Shown here piece after piece: positions 1 through 9,430 of a stretch of DNA of 64,000 nucleotides (within the stretch, counting starts at the first letter, position 1; the number at the start of each line of letters is the position of its first letter). The notes below the pieces were generated by a model. It saw only the letters and a list, made by a program, of their open reading frames with translations. It made no database searches and was not told the origin of the DNA. Source of the stretch: Actinoplanes aureus (GTDB taxonomy: Bacteria > Actinomycetota > Actinomycetes > Mycobacteriales > Micromonosporaceae); contig NZ_JADQTO010000001.1 in NCBI RefSeq assembly GCF_015704865.1, forward strand, positions 310,001 to 374,000, read 5' to 3'. Position numbers and translations under genes: made by a program.

Positions 1-114
1 TTCGACCCGTGCGCCGGCAACATCCCAGTGCTGGGCCGCCCGGGCACTCCGGACGGGAGTTCTCGATCCGTCGCGTGCTGGCTGCACCCCACCGAACAGC
101 CCGTCGGCCTCTGA
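1..114 (+). CDS. C-terminal tail of oligopeptide-type ABC transporter ATPase (partial)
   Basis: The first reading frame is open from base 1 and ends at a TGA at 112-114, giving 37 residues. It contains a Cys, a short Pro/Gly stretch and then SVACWLHP near the end. This resembles the Cys-containing oligopeptide/dipeptide ABC ATPase C-terminal extension, where a VACWxH-like ending is common. In actinobacteria such Opp-type importers may carry cellobiose or other oligosaccharides, which would suit the GH1 beta-glucosidase that follows. The catalytic part lies outside the window, so family and substrate are inference. Confidence 0.55.
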   Translation, partial: FDPCAGNIPVLGRPGTPDGSSRSVACWLHPTEQPVGL

Positions 115-116
115 CA

Positions 117-150
117 GCGGGCCGGTCCCTTGCCGTCGGGACCGGCCCGC
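117..150 (+). terminator. Perfect 13-bp hairpin between ABC ATPase tail and bgl gene
   Basis: Arms GCGGGCCGGTCCC (117-129) and GGGACCGGCCCGC (138-150) are perfectly complementary around an 8-nt loop. The hairpin starts 3 nt after the upstream stop and ends 11 nt before the ribosome binding site of the beta-glucosidase gene. There is no clear U-tract, so it may be an attenuator or an mRNA-stabilising element that sets unequal expression of transporter and hydrolase. Confidence 0.6.
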
Positions 151-171
151 ACCACTTTCTGGAGAAATTCC

Positions 172-1485
<1,314 letters not shown>

Positions 1486-1579
1486 TCGGCTGCCCCGCAC
1501 TGTTTAGAGATCAGCCGCAGCGGGGTATCTGCCGCGCATCCCCCGGCTACTCCGGCTACTCCGGCAGAGGAGGTCCCCG

Positions 1580-1780
1580 ATGCGTATCGGTGCCCTGATA
1601 GTCGTCATCTGGCTCGTGCTCGGCGTGATCGCCGCCGTCCAACGCGGTTACTTCAAGGACGACGGCGACGCGAGCTGCGCCGAGGCCGGCACGGTCATCG
1701 TCACCACGCTCGCCGGTCCGCTCAACTGGATGGGCGTCAACCCGAAGATCACCTGCGACGTCCCGGAACCCAGCAAGTAG
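1580..1780 (+). CDS. Small membrane-anchored hypothetical protein
   Basis: This gene encodes 66 residues with a strong AGAGGAGGT ribosome binding site 7 nt before ATG. Residues 3-20 form one hydrophobic helix (MRIGALIVVIWLVLGVIAA). A charged segment YFKDDGD follows, then a second weakly hydrophobic stretch with two cysteines (near residues 34 and 59). Short one- or two-helix proteins of this kind are common in actinobacteria and have no assigned function. It stands alone between the beta-glucosidase and a convergent hypothetical gene. Confidence 0.8.
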   Translation: MRIGALIVVIWLVLGVIAAVQRGYFKDDGDASCAEAGTVIVTTLAGPLNWMGVNPKITCDVPEPSK

Positions 1781-1786
1781 CCCGTT

Positions 1787-2284
1787 CTAACGGAGGTACG
1801 CCCGCTCGTCGACGTGCCGGGTGGGCGTACCGAAGAAGAGTTCCGGGTGCACCGGGCCGACCGCCAGGTTGAGCGTGTCCTGGCGGTAACTCGACCGTCC
1901 GCCTTGGATCGGTGGCCAGGTCACCCGGTAGTTCACCTGCCAGCGCAGCCACTGTCCCGGACCCAGCCAGATCCCGGACGGGCGGCGGTCGCGCGACGGG
2001 GCACCGCTGCGGGCGGGGAGCAGTTCTACTCGTACCCTCTCGTCGGACCGGACCAGCCGCAGACCGCACCGGGCGAGACTCGGCTCGCGCTCCGCGGGCT
2101 CGTTGCCCAGCGACTCGACCGGCTCGAAACCGTTACCCTCGGTCATCACGATCTCGTGGACGACACCGGTGCGGGACGCCGGCAGCCGGAACCCGACCGG
2201 GATCGCGTTACGGCGGGCCGCCGCCTCTCCGCCTCGGGAGTTCCTGGTCCACTCGGTGCTCACCCACTGCGCCACGACGTACAC
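1787..2284 (-). CDS. Hypothetical protein
   Basis: This gene encodes about 165 residues and I do not recognise the family. The protein is soluble, rich in Arg and Pro, with aromatic patches such as IWLGPGQWLRWQVNYRVTW, which suggests a small beta-rich fold. I place the start at GTG 2284 because GGAGGGGG lies about 7 nt upstream; longer starts at 2308 (ATG) and 2335 have no such site. The gene is convergent with the small membrane protein gene, with only 6 nt between the stop codons. Product and exact start are uncertain. Confidence 0.55.
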   Translation of the reverse strand: MYVVAQWVSTEWTRNSRGGEAAARRNAIPVGFRLPASRTGVVHEIVMTEGNGFEPVESLGNEPAEREPSLARCGLRLVRSDERVRVELLPARSGAPSRDRRPSGIWLGPGQWLRWQVNYRVTWPPIQGGRSSYRQDTLNLAVGPVHPELFFGTPTRHVDERAYLR

Positions 2285-2460
2285 CGCTCCCCCTCCCGGC
2301 GGCGCCATCGTCGCTGTTCCGGCGCGCGAGAGCACGGATTATTCACCCGCTGGACACCTCTGGGCCGACGGCACGCCGAATGAGATCAGGGACTTGAGCT
2401 GGAGCGCGCTCCAGGTCCTACGGTCGAAGACGAAGAGCCCGGCACGGTGGGAGGACGACA

Positions 2461-3420
2461 ATGGAAACCAGGAACTTCGGACGGCTCGGCCGGATCAGCG
2501 CGCTGACTCTGGGTGGTGGCGGCATCGCCGGGGTGTGGGGCACCACCGACCGCGCCGAGGCGGTGGCCACCGTCCACGCGGCACTCGACGCGGGCATCAC
2601 CATGCTGGATCTGGCACCGAGCTACGGGGCCGACTACGAATCGGAACGGGCGGTGGGCGAGGCGCTGCGCAGCCGTCCCGCACCCGAGGTCATGATCACG
2701 TCGAAGGTCCAGCTGCCCGACGGGCGGTTCGACGACGTACCCGGCCGGATCCGTGACAGCCTGCGCAACAGCCTCGATCTGATCGGCCGCGACCACCTCG
2801 ACCTGTTCCTGCTGCACACCCAGCTGCGGCCGCGGGACGGCTCGCCCGCCCCCGACGACATCATCGGCTGGGACGTCTACCGGGACGAGGTGATCGGCGA
2901 GTTCGAGCGGTTGCGGGCCGACGGTCTGATCCGGGGCTGGGGAATCACCGCGGCCGGGCATCCCGCGCCGATCGGGGACGCACTGCGGGCGACGCCCCGG
3001 CCGGACGCCGCCCAGGTGGTGGTCAACGCCATGGACCTCAACGGTGACATGTGGGTCTACGGGGACCGGGTCCGTCCGGCGAACGAGGAGATCGTCCGGG
3101 TGGCCGGCGACAACGGCGTACCGGTGATCGGCATCCGCGCGGTCGCCGCCGGCTCCCTCACCGGCGCCTTGGATCGCGAGCTCGACCCGCGTCACCCGGC
3201 AGCCGCGGACTTCGCCCGCGCCGAGCCGTTCCGCAAACTCGCCGCCGAGTTCGGCGAGACCCCGGCAGCCCTGGCCCATCGGTACGCGCTGAGCGTCCCC
3301 GGCGTTGCGACGGTCGTGCTCGGCGTCAAGAACCGCACCGAACTCGCCGAATGCGTCGCCGCCGAAGCCCGAGGCCCGCTCGGTGCCGACGAGCTGCGGG
3401 CCATCGCCGCTCTCCGCTGA
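2461..3420 (+). CDS. Aldo/keto reductase
   Basis: A 319-residue NADPH-dependent aldo/keto reductase. The N-terminus has the TLGGGGIAGVWG loop. The catalytic Asp and Tyr lie in LDLAPSYGADYESE, the Lys is in VMITSKVQL, and the catalytic-site His is in LFLLHTQ, as in the AKR TIM barrel. A GGAGG ribosome binding site lies 5 nt before ATG. The cytoplasmic substrate is probably an aldehyde, ketone or sugar and cannot be read from the sequence. The gene is convergent with the cupin gene, with 4 nt between the two stops. Confidence 0.93.
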   Translation: METRNFGRLGRISALTLGGGGIAGVWGTTDRAEAVATVHAALDAGITMLDLAPSYGADYESERAVGEALRSRPAPEVMITSKVQLPDGRFDDVPGRIRDSLRNSLDLIGRDHLDLFLLHTQLRPRDGSPAPDDIIGWDVYRDEVIGEFERLRADGLIRGWGITAAGHPAPIGDALRATPRPDAAQVVVNAMDLNGDMWVYGDRVRPANEEIVRVAGDNGVPVIGIRAVAAGSLTGALDRELDPRHPAAADFARAEPFRKLAAEFGETPAALAHRYALSVPGVATVVLGVKNRTELAECVAAEARGPLGADELRAIAALR

Positions 3421-3424
3421 CCGG

Positions 3425-3799
3425 TCAGAGGGTCCAGGGCGGTGTGAGGGTGGTGCCGTCGGGAAGGGTGGCCGCGAAGCCTGCGCTCGTGGTCACCCAC
3501 GCCTCGGCCGGCACCTCGCCGTTGTTGTCCACGCGGAACTCCGCCCCGGCCGGGATGACCAGCACATCGCCCGGATCGACGACCCCGGCGACCCCGTCCA
3601 GAGTGATCGACAACTGACCGGCGAACAGGATGAGCACCTCGTCCCGGCCGACCCGGTGCGGCATGCCCGTCGTGCCGGCCGCCACCTCGATCCGCCAGGT
3701 GCACAGCTCCCGGCTGCCGGTGGACGGCGAGGCGTAGGCGTGGAAGACCGTCCCGTGCATCCGGTGCTGCACGGCGTCGGCACTGCGGTAGATCGGCAA
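3425..3799 (-). CDS. Cupin-domain protein
   Basis: This gene encodes a 125-residue single-domain beta-barrel cupin. Cupin motif 1 is seen as the G-(x)-MPHRVGRDEVLILFAGQ segment and motif 2 as DPGDVLVIPAGAEFRVDN. The first metal-binding His is retained, but the usual H-x-H pair is not complete, so metal binding is uncertain. I set the start at TTG 3799: GGAGGAG lies just upstream, and a longer frame from TTG 3820 would put this ribosome site inside the coding region. The gene is divergent from the MarR gene and its leader runs into the tandem operators, so it is probably the MarR target. Confidence 0.8.
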   Translation of the reverse strand: MPIYRSADAVQHRMHGTVFHAYASPSTGSRELCTWRIEVAAGTTGMPHRVGRDEVLILFAGQLSITLDGVAGVVDPGDVLVIPAGAEFRVDNNGEVPAEAWVTTSAGFAATLPDGTTLTPPWTL

Positions 3800-3813
3800 A
3801 ACTCCTCCAGATT

Positions 3814-3852
3814 TAGTCAAGTAGGTTGACTAGATAGTCAAGCAACTTGACC
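3814..3852. promoter_or_regulatory. Two tandem MarR-type operators
   Basis: Site 1 (3814-3832) is TAGTCAAGTAGGTTGACTA, a perfect 7-bp inverted repeat with a 5-bp spacer. Site 2 (3835-3852) has TAGTCAA, a 5-bp spacer and TTGACC, with one mismatch from the first. The two centres are 21 bp apart, two helical turns, so two dimers would sit on the same DNA face. The pair fills the cupin-MarR intergenic region and touches both starts, as expected for an autorepressing MarR protein. Confidence 0.85.
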
Positions 3853-3853
3853 G

Positions 3854-4315
3854 ATGTGTCAAACTCTTTCCGTGCGCGACGACCTTCAAGACCTTCCGGT
3901 GCTCCTGCTGAGCGCGGCCCGCGCGCTGGTCGACGGCATAGACACCGGGGTACGCGCACGCGGCTTCACCGATCTGCGGCCGGCACACGGCTTCGCCTTC
4001 GTGCGGCTCTCCGGCACCGGGGCCACCGTCGGCGAACTCGCCGAACATCTGGAGATCACGAAACAGGCGGCCAGCCAGATGGCCGACGAGCTGGTCAACA
4101 AGGGATACGTCGAGCGACGCCCGCACCCCTCCGACGCCCGCGCCCGGCTACTCGTCCTGACCGCCAAGGGCGTCGCCTGCACCCGCGCCGCCGACGCGGC
4201 CGCCGAGGAAACCCTGCGCCCCTGGGCGGAAGCACTCCCCGCCGGCCAGCTGGCTGCTCTCCGCGCGGCGCTCCTCCGCCTGGCCACCCCCGGCCGCATC
4301 CGTCCCACCTGGTGA
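3854..4315 (+). CDS. MarR-family transcriptional regulator
   Basis: This gene encodes 153 residues with the winged-helix core of MarR proteins. The recognition region is TVGELAEHLEITKQAASQMADELVNKGYVERRPHPSDARARLLVLTAKG, where the D-x-R wing motif appears as SDARAR. ATG 3854 follows the second operator by one base and has no Shine-Dalgarno; GTG 3872 is an alternative. A leaderless transcript is likely. The repressor probably binds the two adjacent palindromes and controls itself and the divergent cupin gene. The inducing ligand is unknown. Confidence 0.92.
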   Translation: MCQTLSVRDDLQDLPVLLLSAARALVDGIDTGVRARGFTDLRPAHGFAFVRLSGTGATVGELAEHLEITKQAASQMADELVNKGYVERRPHPSDARARLLVLTAKGVACTRAADAAAEETLRPWAEALPAGQLAALRAALLRLATPGRIRPTW

Positions 4316-4376
4316 CCCGCAGCCGCGCCGGGTGAGCACTACGCTGGGCCGAGCAGCAGCTGAGCGGAGGTGCGTC

Positions 4377-4844
4377 ATGACCGGAACCGCCGTCGAGTCC
4401 GCGGCGCGAGAGCTGTACCGGCGCCTGCTGACCGCCTGGAACGAGCGGGACGCCGACGGGTTCGCGCGACTGTTCGCTGAGGACGGTGCCATGGTGGGGT
4501 TCGACGGAAGCCAGGTCCCCGGAGGGCGAGCCGCCGAGCACTTGGGGCCGATCTTCGCGGACCACCCGACTGCCGCCTACGTCGCGCGGGTCGAGGAGGT
4601 TCGTCCGGTCGGCGCCGAGGCGGTGCTACTGCGGGCGATCGCCGGCATGATCCCGCCCGGGCGGACCGAGCTGAGCCCGGAACGGAACACGATCCAGACC
4701 GTAGTCGCCGAGAAACAGCCGGACGGCTGGCGGATCCTGCTGTTCCAGAACACGCCCGCGCAGTATCACGGCCGGCCGGAGGAAACCGAACGGCACACGG
4801 CCGCCTTGCGGCCACTCGCCGACGACGGCGTAATCGTCGCCTGA
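4377..4844 (+). CDS. SgcJ/EcaC-type SnoaL-like (NTF2 fold) protein
   Basis: This gene encodes 155 residues with the NTF2-like helical start ARELYRRLLTAWNERDADGFARLFAEDGAMVGFDG, typical of SgcJ/EcaC and DUF4440 proteins. Family members are small cone-shaped enzymes or binding proteins, often called oxidoreductases without direct proof. The start at ATG 4377 follows a GGAGG site at 4366-4370; the frame is open upstream from 4332 but without a signal. It follows the MarR gene in the same direction after about 60 bp and may share its control. Confidence 0.82.
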   Translation: MTGTAVESAARELYRRLLTAWNERDADGFARLFAEDGAMVGFDGSQVPGGRAAEHLGPIFADHPTAAYVARVEEVRPVGAEAVLLRAIAGMIPPGRTELSPERNTIQTVVAEKQPDGWRILLFQNTPAQYHGRPEETERHTAALRPLADDGVIVA

Positions 4845-5169
4845 CCGCCTGGCCGGATGATCGCGGGCCGGCCACCTGCCGGATGATCGCGGCCTGACCA
4901 CCCACGGGGATCGCGGCCCAACCACCCGCAGGGCGAGCGCGGACCAACCACCCCGGGGCAGTCGCGGCCCAACCAGCCGCAGGGCGAGCGCGGGCCGGCC
5001 ACCTGCCTGGGCCCGGCGGTCGCGCTGCGGCCGGGACCGGCGGCCGGATCGCGCGGCAGGGCGGGACGGGGTGGTTCCGGCGGGGACGACAGGTGCGCGT
5101 ACCGATAAAGAGAAGCCTGGCCGGCACCGGGATTTCGGCGATGCGCGTCGGTAATGGCCGGCGTTGTGC
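4845..5169. repeat. Gene-free region with degenerate 24-28-bp tandem repeats
   Basis: From about 4853 to 5012 there are six or so imperfect units built on GATCGCGG-CC-ACCACC, for example GGATGATCGCGGGCCGGCC at 4855 and GGATGATCGCGGCCTGACC at 4881. They drift to CGAGCGCGGACCAACCACC and similar forms. I see no gene here. The overlapping frames on the minus strand read as low-complexity Pro/Arg/Gly repeats and are not convincing. The rest, to 5169, holds no clear terminator or promoter. Confidence 0.65.
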
Positions 5170-6489
5170 TCAGGGCCGCAACAGCTCGACTGCCTCCTTC
5201 TCGGCGTGGAGTGCCGCCTCGGCGCGGTCGGCGAGGTCATCCAGCAGCCCGCCCGGATCGGCTGGCCCGGTCAACTCGTCCGGGCCCGGCGCGGGCGGCA
5301 CCGGAGCGCCGGTGAACTGGGCGAACAGCCGCCGTTCCAGGATTTCCGCGGCCGGTCCGCAGTTGGCCAGCGCCGCGTCGGCGACGGCTGACCAGTGCTC
5401 CCCCGCCGTGCGGAACAGCCCGGCGGCCCGGCCGATCCGAGGCTCGCCCAGCACCTCGGCGGCCTCGTCGAGGAAGGTGGCGTACAGCGGGCGGGTCCCG
5501 GCCGGCGCGGTGTACTGCAACTCCAGACATTCGTAGAGGCGAAGCAGGGCGAAAGCGAGCGCCCCCGGTTCGCTGAAGCGGCGGGTCCAGCCGCGTTTGG
5601 TACGCCGGTCGCGCAGGTCGGTGACGAGCCTGGCCATCCCGGAGAAGCCCATGTTCACGTCGAACGCGTTGCCGAGCACCGGGCCGATCAGATGGGCCAC
5701 GGTCGTGGCGATCGCGGCCCGCATCGAGGCGGGGAGATCGACCGGTTTGTCCGGCGGGGACACGATCAACCGCTCGTGCCGGCCCTTGCGATGTGCGGAC
5801 CAGGCAGCGACGAGTACGTCAGCCGGGACGACGTGCAGGGTGTCGGCCAGATCGTCGACGAGGTAGTCGCCGCCGTCGCGCCCGGCGACCACCACCTGGT
5901 ACGGGTCGGTGTCGAGCGCGCTTGCCGGCTGATGCCAGGGCAGACCGCCCCGGCCGACCACGCAGAGTACCGGCCGGCCCTGGTCGATCATGGCGTCCAG
6001 GTCGCGGCGGGCCGGCCCGGCGGCGGTGCTGTGCCGCACCTCGTAGCCGAGGCCGAGCCGTTCCAGGGCCGACTGTGCCCACGGGTCAGGGTGATGCTGG
6101 GCGACGATGGTGAGGATCGGCGGGAGCCCGGTGTAGGCGAAGACCGAATAGAGGAAGCCGATGCCACCGGCAAGGCCGCAGAGGGTGGCCTCGGTGTACG
6201 GCTTTCCGGTGTGGGGCGCGCGGTGCCCGGCCTGCCGGAGCAGGCGGGCGAGAAGAGTGCTTTCGTGGTGCTCGCTGCTCGTGTCCAGGTCGCCGAGGTG
6301 CGGGCCGCCGGCCGTCGCATGCGGGTCGGCGTTGGCGAGGTGGGAGCCGCCGCCGAAGGTGTCGTAGCCCGGCACCAGGCCGGGCTGTGCGGCGCGGGCG
6401 AGCAGGTTGCGGCGCGCGGTCGTGTAGGACTCACCGGTACGCGCGGCGCGCTCGCGAACCAGTCGCTTGAGGTTTCGATGGCTGGTCAT
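5170..6489 (-). CDS. BtrH-N / DUF4872-type protein
   Basis: This gene encodes about 439 residues. After a basic N-terminal helix (LKRLVRERAARTGESYTTARR) comes a BtrH N-terminal-like domain of roughly residues 55-200, including a glycine-rich GLAGGIGFLYSVF segment. A DUF4872-like helical C-terminal half follows, with FGSGMA-type and YATFLDEAAEVLG motifs. BtrH is a papain-like acyltransferase in butirosin biosynthesis. Here the expected HC-E active-site pair reads HHES, so the usual nucleophilic Cys seems replaced and the activity is doubtful. Start ATG 6489 is chosen because the N-terminal helix begins there. No biosynthetic cluster surrounds it. Confidence 0.72.
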   Translation of the reverse strand: MTSHRNLKRLVRERAARTGESYTTARRNLLARAAQPGLVPGYDTFGGGSHLANADPHATAGGPHLGDLDTSSEHHESTLLARLLRQAGHRAPHTGKPYTEATLCGLAGGIGFLYSVFAYTGLPPILTIVAQHHPDPWAQSALERLGLGYEVRHSTAAGPARRDLDAMIDQGRPVLCVVGRGGLPWHQPASALDTDPYQVVVAGRDGGDYLVDDLADTLHVVPADVLVAAWSAHRKGRHERLIVSPPDKPVDLPASMRAAIATTVAHLIGPVLGNAFDVNMGFSGMARLVTDLRDRRTKRGWTRRFSEPGALAFALLRLYECLELQYTAPAGTRPLYATFLDEAAEVLGEPRIGRAAGLFRTAGEHWSAVADAALANCGPAAEILERRLFAQFTGAPVPPAPGPDELTGPADPGGLLDDLADRAEAALHAEKEAVELLRP

Positions 6490-6896
6490 GGTCGTCTGCC
6501 CTTGCCGGCGGTCGTCACCGCGCTGCCCGCCCACACCGGCAACGCGGCCACCGCCTGGGTCGTCGACAGCCGGGCCTGAACTGCGCCGGGCGAGACCCCG
6601 CCGCGTCTCGCCGGCGTTCAGCCGGTCCCGCTGAGGGCGGGTCCGGCGTCAGCCGGCCGGAACGGCCGGGACAGCCTGGCATGACCAGTGGCCCGCGACG
6701 GCATGGTGACCACCTTCGCCCCGCATGGCCGGCGGGTGTGGGCCGCCGGTCAGGGGTAGGGCGCACGGGACCGCCCGCAAGCATCCTAGCCGCTCGCCCG
6801 GGAGGCGACGCCGCTCAAGTCCGGCATGGCACCGCTAGGGCCGGGACGAAACCGGCCGAAGCCGGGCCGACGGCGCTGAGGCAGGGCCGGCACCGC
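6490..6896 (-). terminator. Gene-free region with two successive hairpins after parC
   Basis: This 407-bp gap between the parC stop and the BtrH-like start holds no gene I can support. Two strong stem-loops lie at 6584-6616 (arms CGCCGGGCGAGAC and GTCTCGCCGGCG, one bulged base) and at 6621-6647 (arms GCCGGTCCCGC and GCGGGTCCGGC, one mismatch, 5-nt loop). They could end parC transcription, though they are about 250 bp beyond its stop. The rest is GC-rich without clear signals. Confidence 0.5.
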
Positions 6897-9416
6897 TCAG
6901 TCGCGTTCGATCAGGTGGCCGATCAGCTGTGGGCCCATGATCACAGCGTTGCCTGAGCCGTCGCGGCGGGCGTCTGGCTCTGGCAGTTCGACCGGGTCGC
7001 CGGTGTTGCTCGCCCCGACCGGGCGCGGGCCGACCCACGCCACCGTCAAGCGCGTCTCGCCCTTGAGGAAACGCTGCACGCGGACACCGCCGGTGGCCCG
7101 GCCCTTCGCCGGGTAGGAGGCGAACGGCGACACCTTGACCTGGGTGCCGGTGGAGGTGACGACCATCGGCTCGCCGTGTGCGCTGTCGGAGGTCGAGACC
7201 GCGTTGAACGAGACCACCTCGGCATCTGCGGCGAGGTTGACGCCGGCCATGCCGCCGCCCTTGAGGCCCTGCGGCCGGACCAGCTTGGCCGGGAACCGCA
7301 GCAGCGAGGCGTCGGAGGTGACGAAGACCAGCGACTCCGCCCCGTCGGTGAGCCAGGTCGCCTGGAGCACCTCGTCACCCTCTTTCAGGGTGATCACCTC
7401 GAACTCGTCGGAGCGGACCGGCCACTCCGGCGCGCACACCTTCACGACGCCCTGCTTCGTGCCCATCGCGATACCCGGCGACTCCCCGTTCGTCAGCGGC
7501 GCCAGGCCGATCACCTTCTCGCCCTTCTCCAGCGGCACCAGCTCGGATGCGGACATGCCGCCACGCAGCGAGACCGTGCCGGACTGATCGGGCAGCACCG
7601 GCAGCGGCAGGACGTCGGTCTTGAAGGCCCGGCCCCGGTTGGTGACCAGCAGGATCCGGCCGCGTGCCGTGGAGTGGATCACCGCGCGTACCGCGTCGTG
7701 CTTGACCCGGCCGCTGCGCCGGCGCGCCTCGGTCGACTCCTCGCTCTCGGCCGCGGTCCGGGCGATCAGCCCGGTCGCCGAGAGGATCACCTGGCAGGGG
7801 TCGTCGGCCACCTCCAGCGGGCCGGCCGGCACCGAGGCCGCGAGGACCTCCTTGAGGTCGCCGTCGATCAGCGTGGTGTGCCGGGGCCGGCCGAACTCCG
7901 CGACGACCTCGGCCAGCTCGTCGGAGACGACCTTCTTGAGTACGTCCTCGTTGTCCAGGATCCGGCTCAGCTCGGCGATCTCGTTGCGCAGCCGCTCCTG
8001 CTCGGTCTCCAGCTCGATGCGGTCGAACCGGGTGAGCCGCCGGAGCGGAGTGTCCAGGATGTACGTCGCCTGGATGTCGGAGAGCCCGAACTCGCTCATC
8101 AGGCCGGTCTTGGCCGAGGCGGCGTCGTCGCTGGCCCGGATCAGCGCGACCACCCGGTCGATGTCGATCAGGGCGATCAGCAGGCCGTCGACCAGGTGCA
8201 GACGGTCGGCCCGTTTGGTACGGCGGTACGTCGTCCGCCGGGTGACCACCTCGTAGCGGTGCTGGACGAAGACCTCGAGCAGCGCCTTGAGCCCGAGGGT
8301 CCGCGGCTGCCCGTCGACCAGCACCAGGTTGTTGATACCGAAGGAGCTCTCCAGAGGCGTCAACCGGTACAGATCGGCGAGCAGCGCCTGCGGGTTGACG
8401 CCGACCTTGCACTCGATCACGAGGCGGGTGCCGTGCTCGCGGTCGGTGAGGTCCTTGACGTCGGCGATGCCCTGGAGACGGGCCGCCTGCCGCTGTCCCC
8501 GGCGCGGGCCGGAGGTGATCATCTTGCCCTTCACCTCGTCGGTGATCGCCTCGATGATCTTCTCGGCGCCGACGCCGTACGGCAGCTCGGTCACGGTGAT
8601 CGCCTGCCGCCCGCGCCCGCCCTCGAGCAGGCCGGTCTGTGCCCGGGCCCGGATGCGCACCACGCCGCGACCCGTCTCGTACGCCCGGCGCACCTCGTCG
8701 AGCCCGAGCAACTGCCCACCGGTGGGCAGGTCGGGACCGGGCACGAAGCGCATCAGCGCGTCGAGGTCGGCCTCCGGGTGGGTGATCAGATGCCGGGCGG
8801 CCGCCACCACCTCACCGAGGTTGTGCGGGATCATGTTGGTCGCCATGCCGACCGCGATCCCGGACGTGCCGTTGACCAGCAGGTTCGGGAAGGCCGCCGG
8901 CAGCACTCGGGGTTCCTGCTCGGAGCCGTCGTAGGTCGGCTTGAAGTCGACGGTGCCCTCGCCGAGCTCGCCGACCAGCAGCATCGCCTCACGCGACATG
9001 CGAGCCTCGGTGTACCGCGCGGCGGCCGGGCCGTCGTCGGGCGAGCCGAAGTTGCCGTGCCCGTCGATGAGCGGGGTGTTCAGCGAGAAGTCCTGGGCGA
9101 GCCGGACCAGGGCGTCGTAGATCGCCACATCGCCGTGCGGGTGGTACTTACCCATCACATCGCCGACCACCCGGGCCGACTTCACATACGCCCGGTCGGG
9201 GCGGTGCCCCTGCTCCGACATCGACCACAGGATCCGCCGGTGCACCGGTTTGAGCCCGTCCCGGGCGTCCGGCAGGGCCCGGGAGTGGATGACCGAGTAC
9301 GCGTACTCCAGGTAGGAGTCCTCCACCTCGGTGGTGAGCGGGTTGTCGATGACCCGGGCCCCGGCCTGGTCGAAGGCGGAGAGGTCGACACGGTTCTCGG
9401 ATTTACGGCGTGCCAT
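6897..9416 (-). CDS. parC: DNA topoisomerase IV subunit A
   Basis: This gene encodes 839 residues of a type IIA topoisomerase A subunit, which cuts and rejoins DNA with ParE to decatenate chromosomes. The winged-helix region has the GDVMGKYHPHGD motif, and the catalytic Tyr is Y135 in AARYTEARMS. A coiled-coil arm and a C-terminal beta-pinwheel follow. The C-terminal domain lacks an obvious GyrA-box (QRRGGKG), which supports ParC rather than GyrA. It lies 14 nt downstream of parE on the same strand, so the two are an operon. Start ATG 9416 is preceded by GAGAGG (9428-9433). Confidence 0.93.
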   Translation of the reverse strand: MARRKSENRVDLSAFDQAGARVIDNPLTTEVEDSYLEYAYSVIHSRALPDARDGLKPVHRRILWSMSEQGHRPDRAYVKSARVVGDVMGKYHPHGDVAIYDALVRLAQDFSLNTPLIDGHGNFGSPDDGPAAARYTEARMSREAMLLVGELGEGTVDFKPTYDGSEQEPRVLPAAFPNLLVNGTSGIAVGMATNMIPHNLGEVVAAARHLITHPEADLDALMRFVPGPDLPTGGQLLGLDEVRRAYETGRGVVRIRARAQTGLLEGGRGRQAITVTELPYGVGAEKIIEAITDEVKGKMITSGPRRGQRQAARLQGIADVKDLTDREHGTRLVIECKVGVNPQALLADLYRLTPLESSFGINNLVLVDGQPRTLGLKALLEVFVQHRYEVVTRRTTYRRTKRADRLHLVDGLLIALIDIDRVVALIRASDDAASAKTGLMSEFGLSDIQATYILDTPLRRLTRFDRIELETEQERLRNEIAELSRILDNEDVLKKVVSDELAEVVAEFGRPRHTTLIDGDLKEVLAASVPAGPLEVADDPCQVILSATGLIARTAAESEESTEARRRSGRVKHDAVRAVIHSTARGRILLVTNRGRAFKTDVLPLPVLPDQSGTVSLRGGMSASELVPLEKGEKVIGLAPLTNGESPGIAMGTKQGVVKVCAPEWPVRSDEFEVITLKEGDEVLQATWLTDGAESLVFVTSDASLLRFPAKLVRPQGLKGGGMAGVNLAADAEVVSFNAVSTSDSAHGEPMVVTSTGTQVKVSPFASYPAKGRATGGVRVQRFLKGETRLTVAWVGPRPVGASNTGDPVELPEPDARRDGSGNAVIMGPQLIGHLIERD

Positions 9417-9430
9417 TGGTAACGAACCTC

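Noticed and set aside
7176-9422. Long plus-strand frame opposite parC
   Set aside because: It is antisense in codon register with a clear topoisomerase gene, where stop codons are rare in GC-rich DNA; it has no ribosome site or homology.
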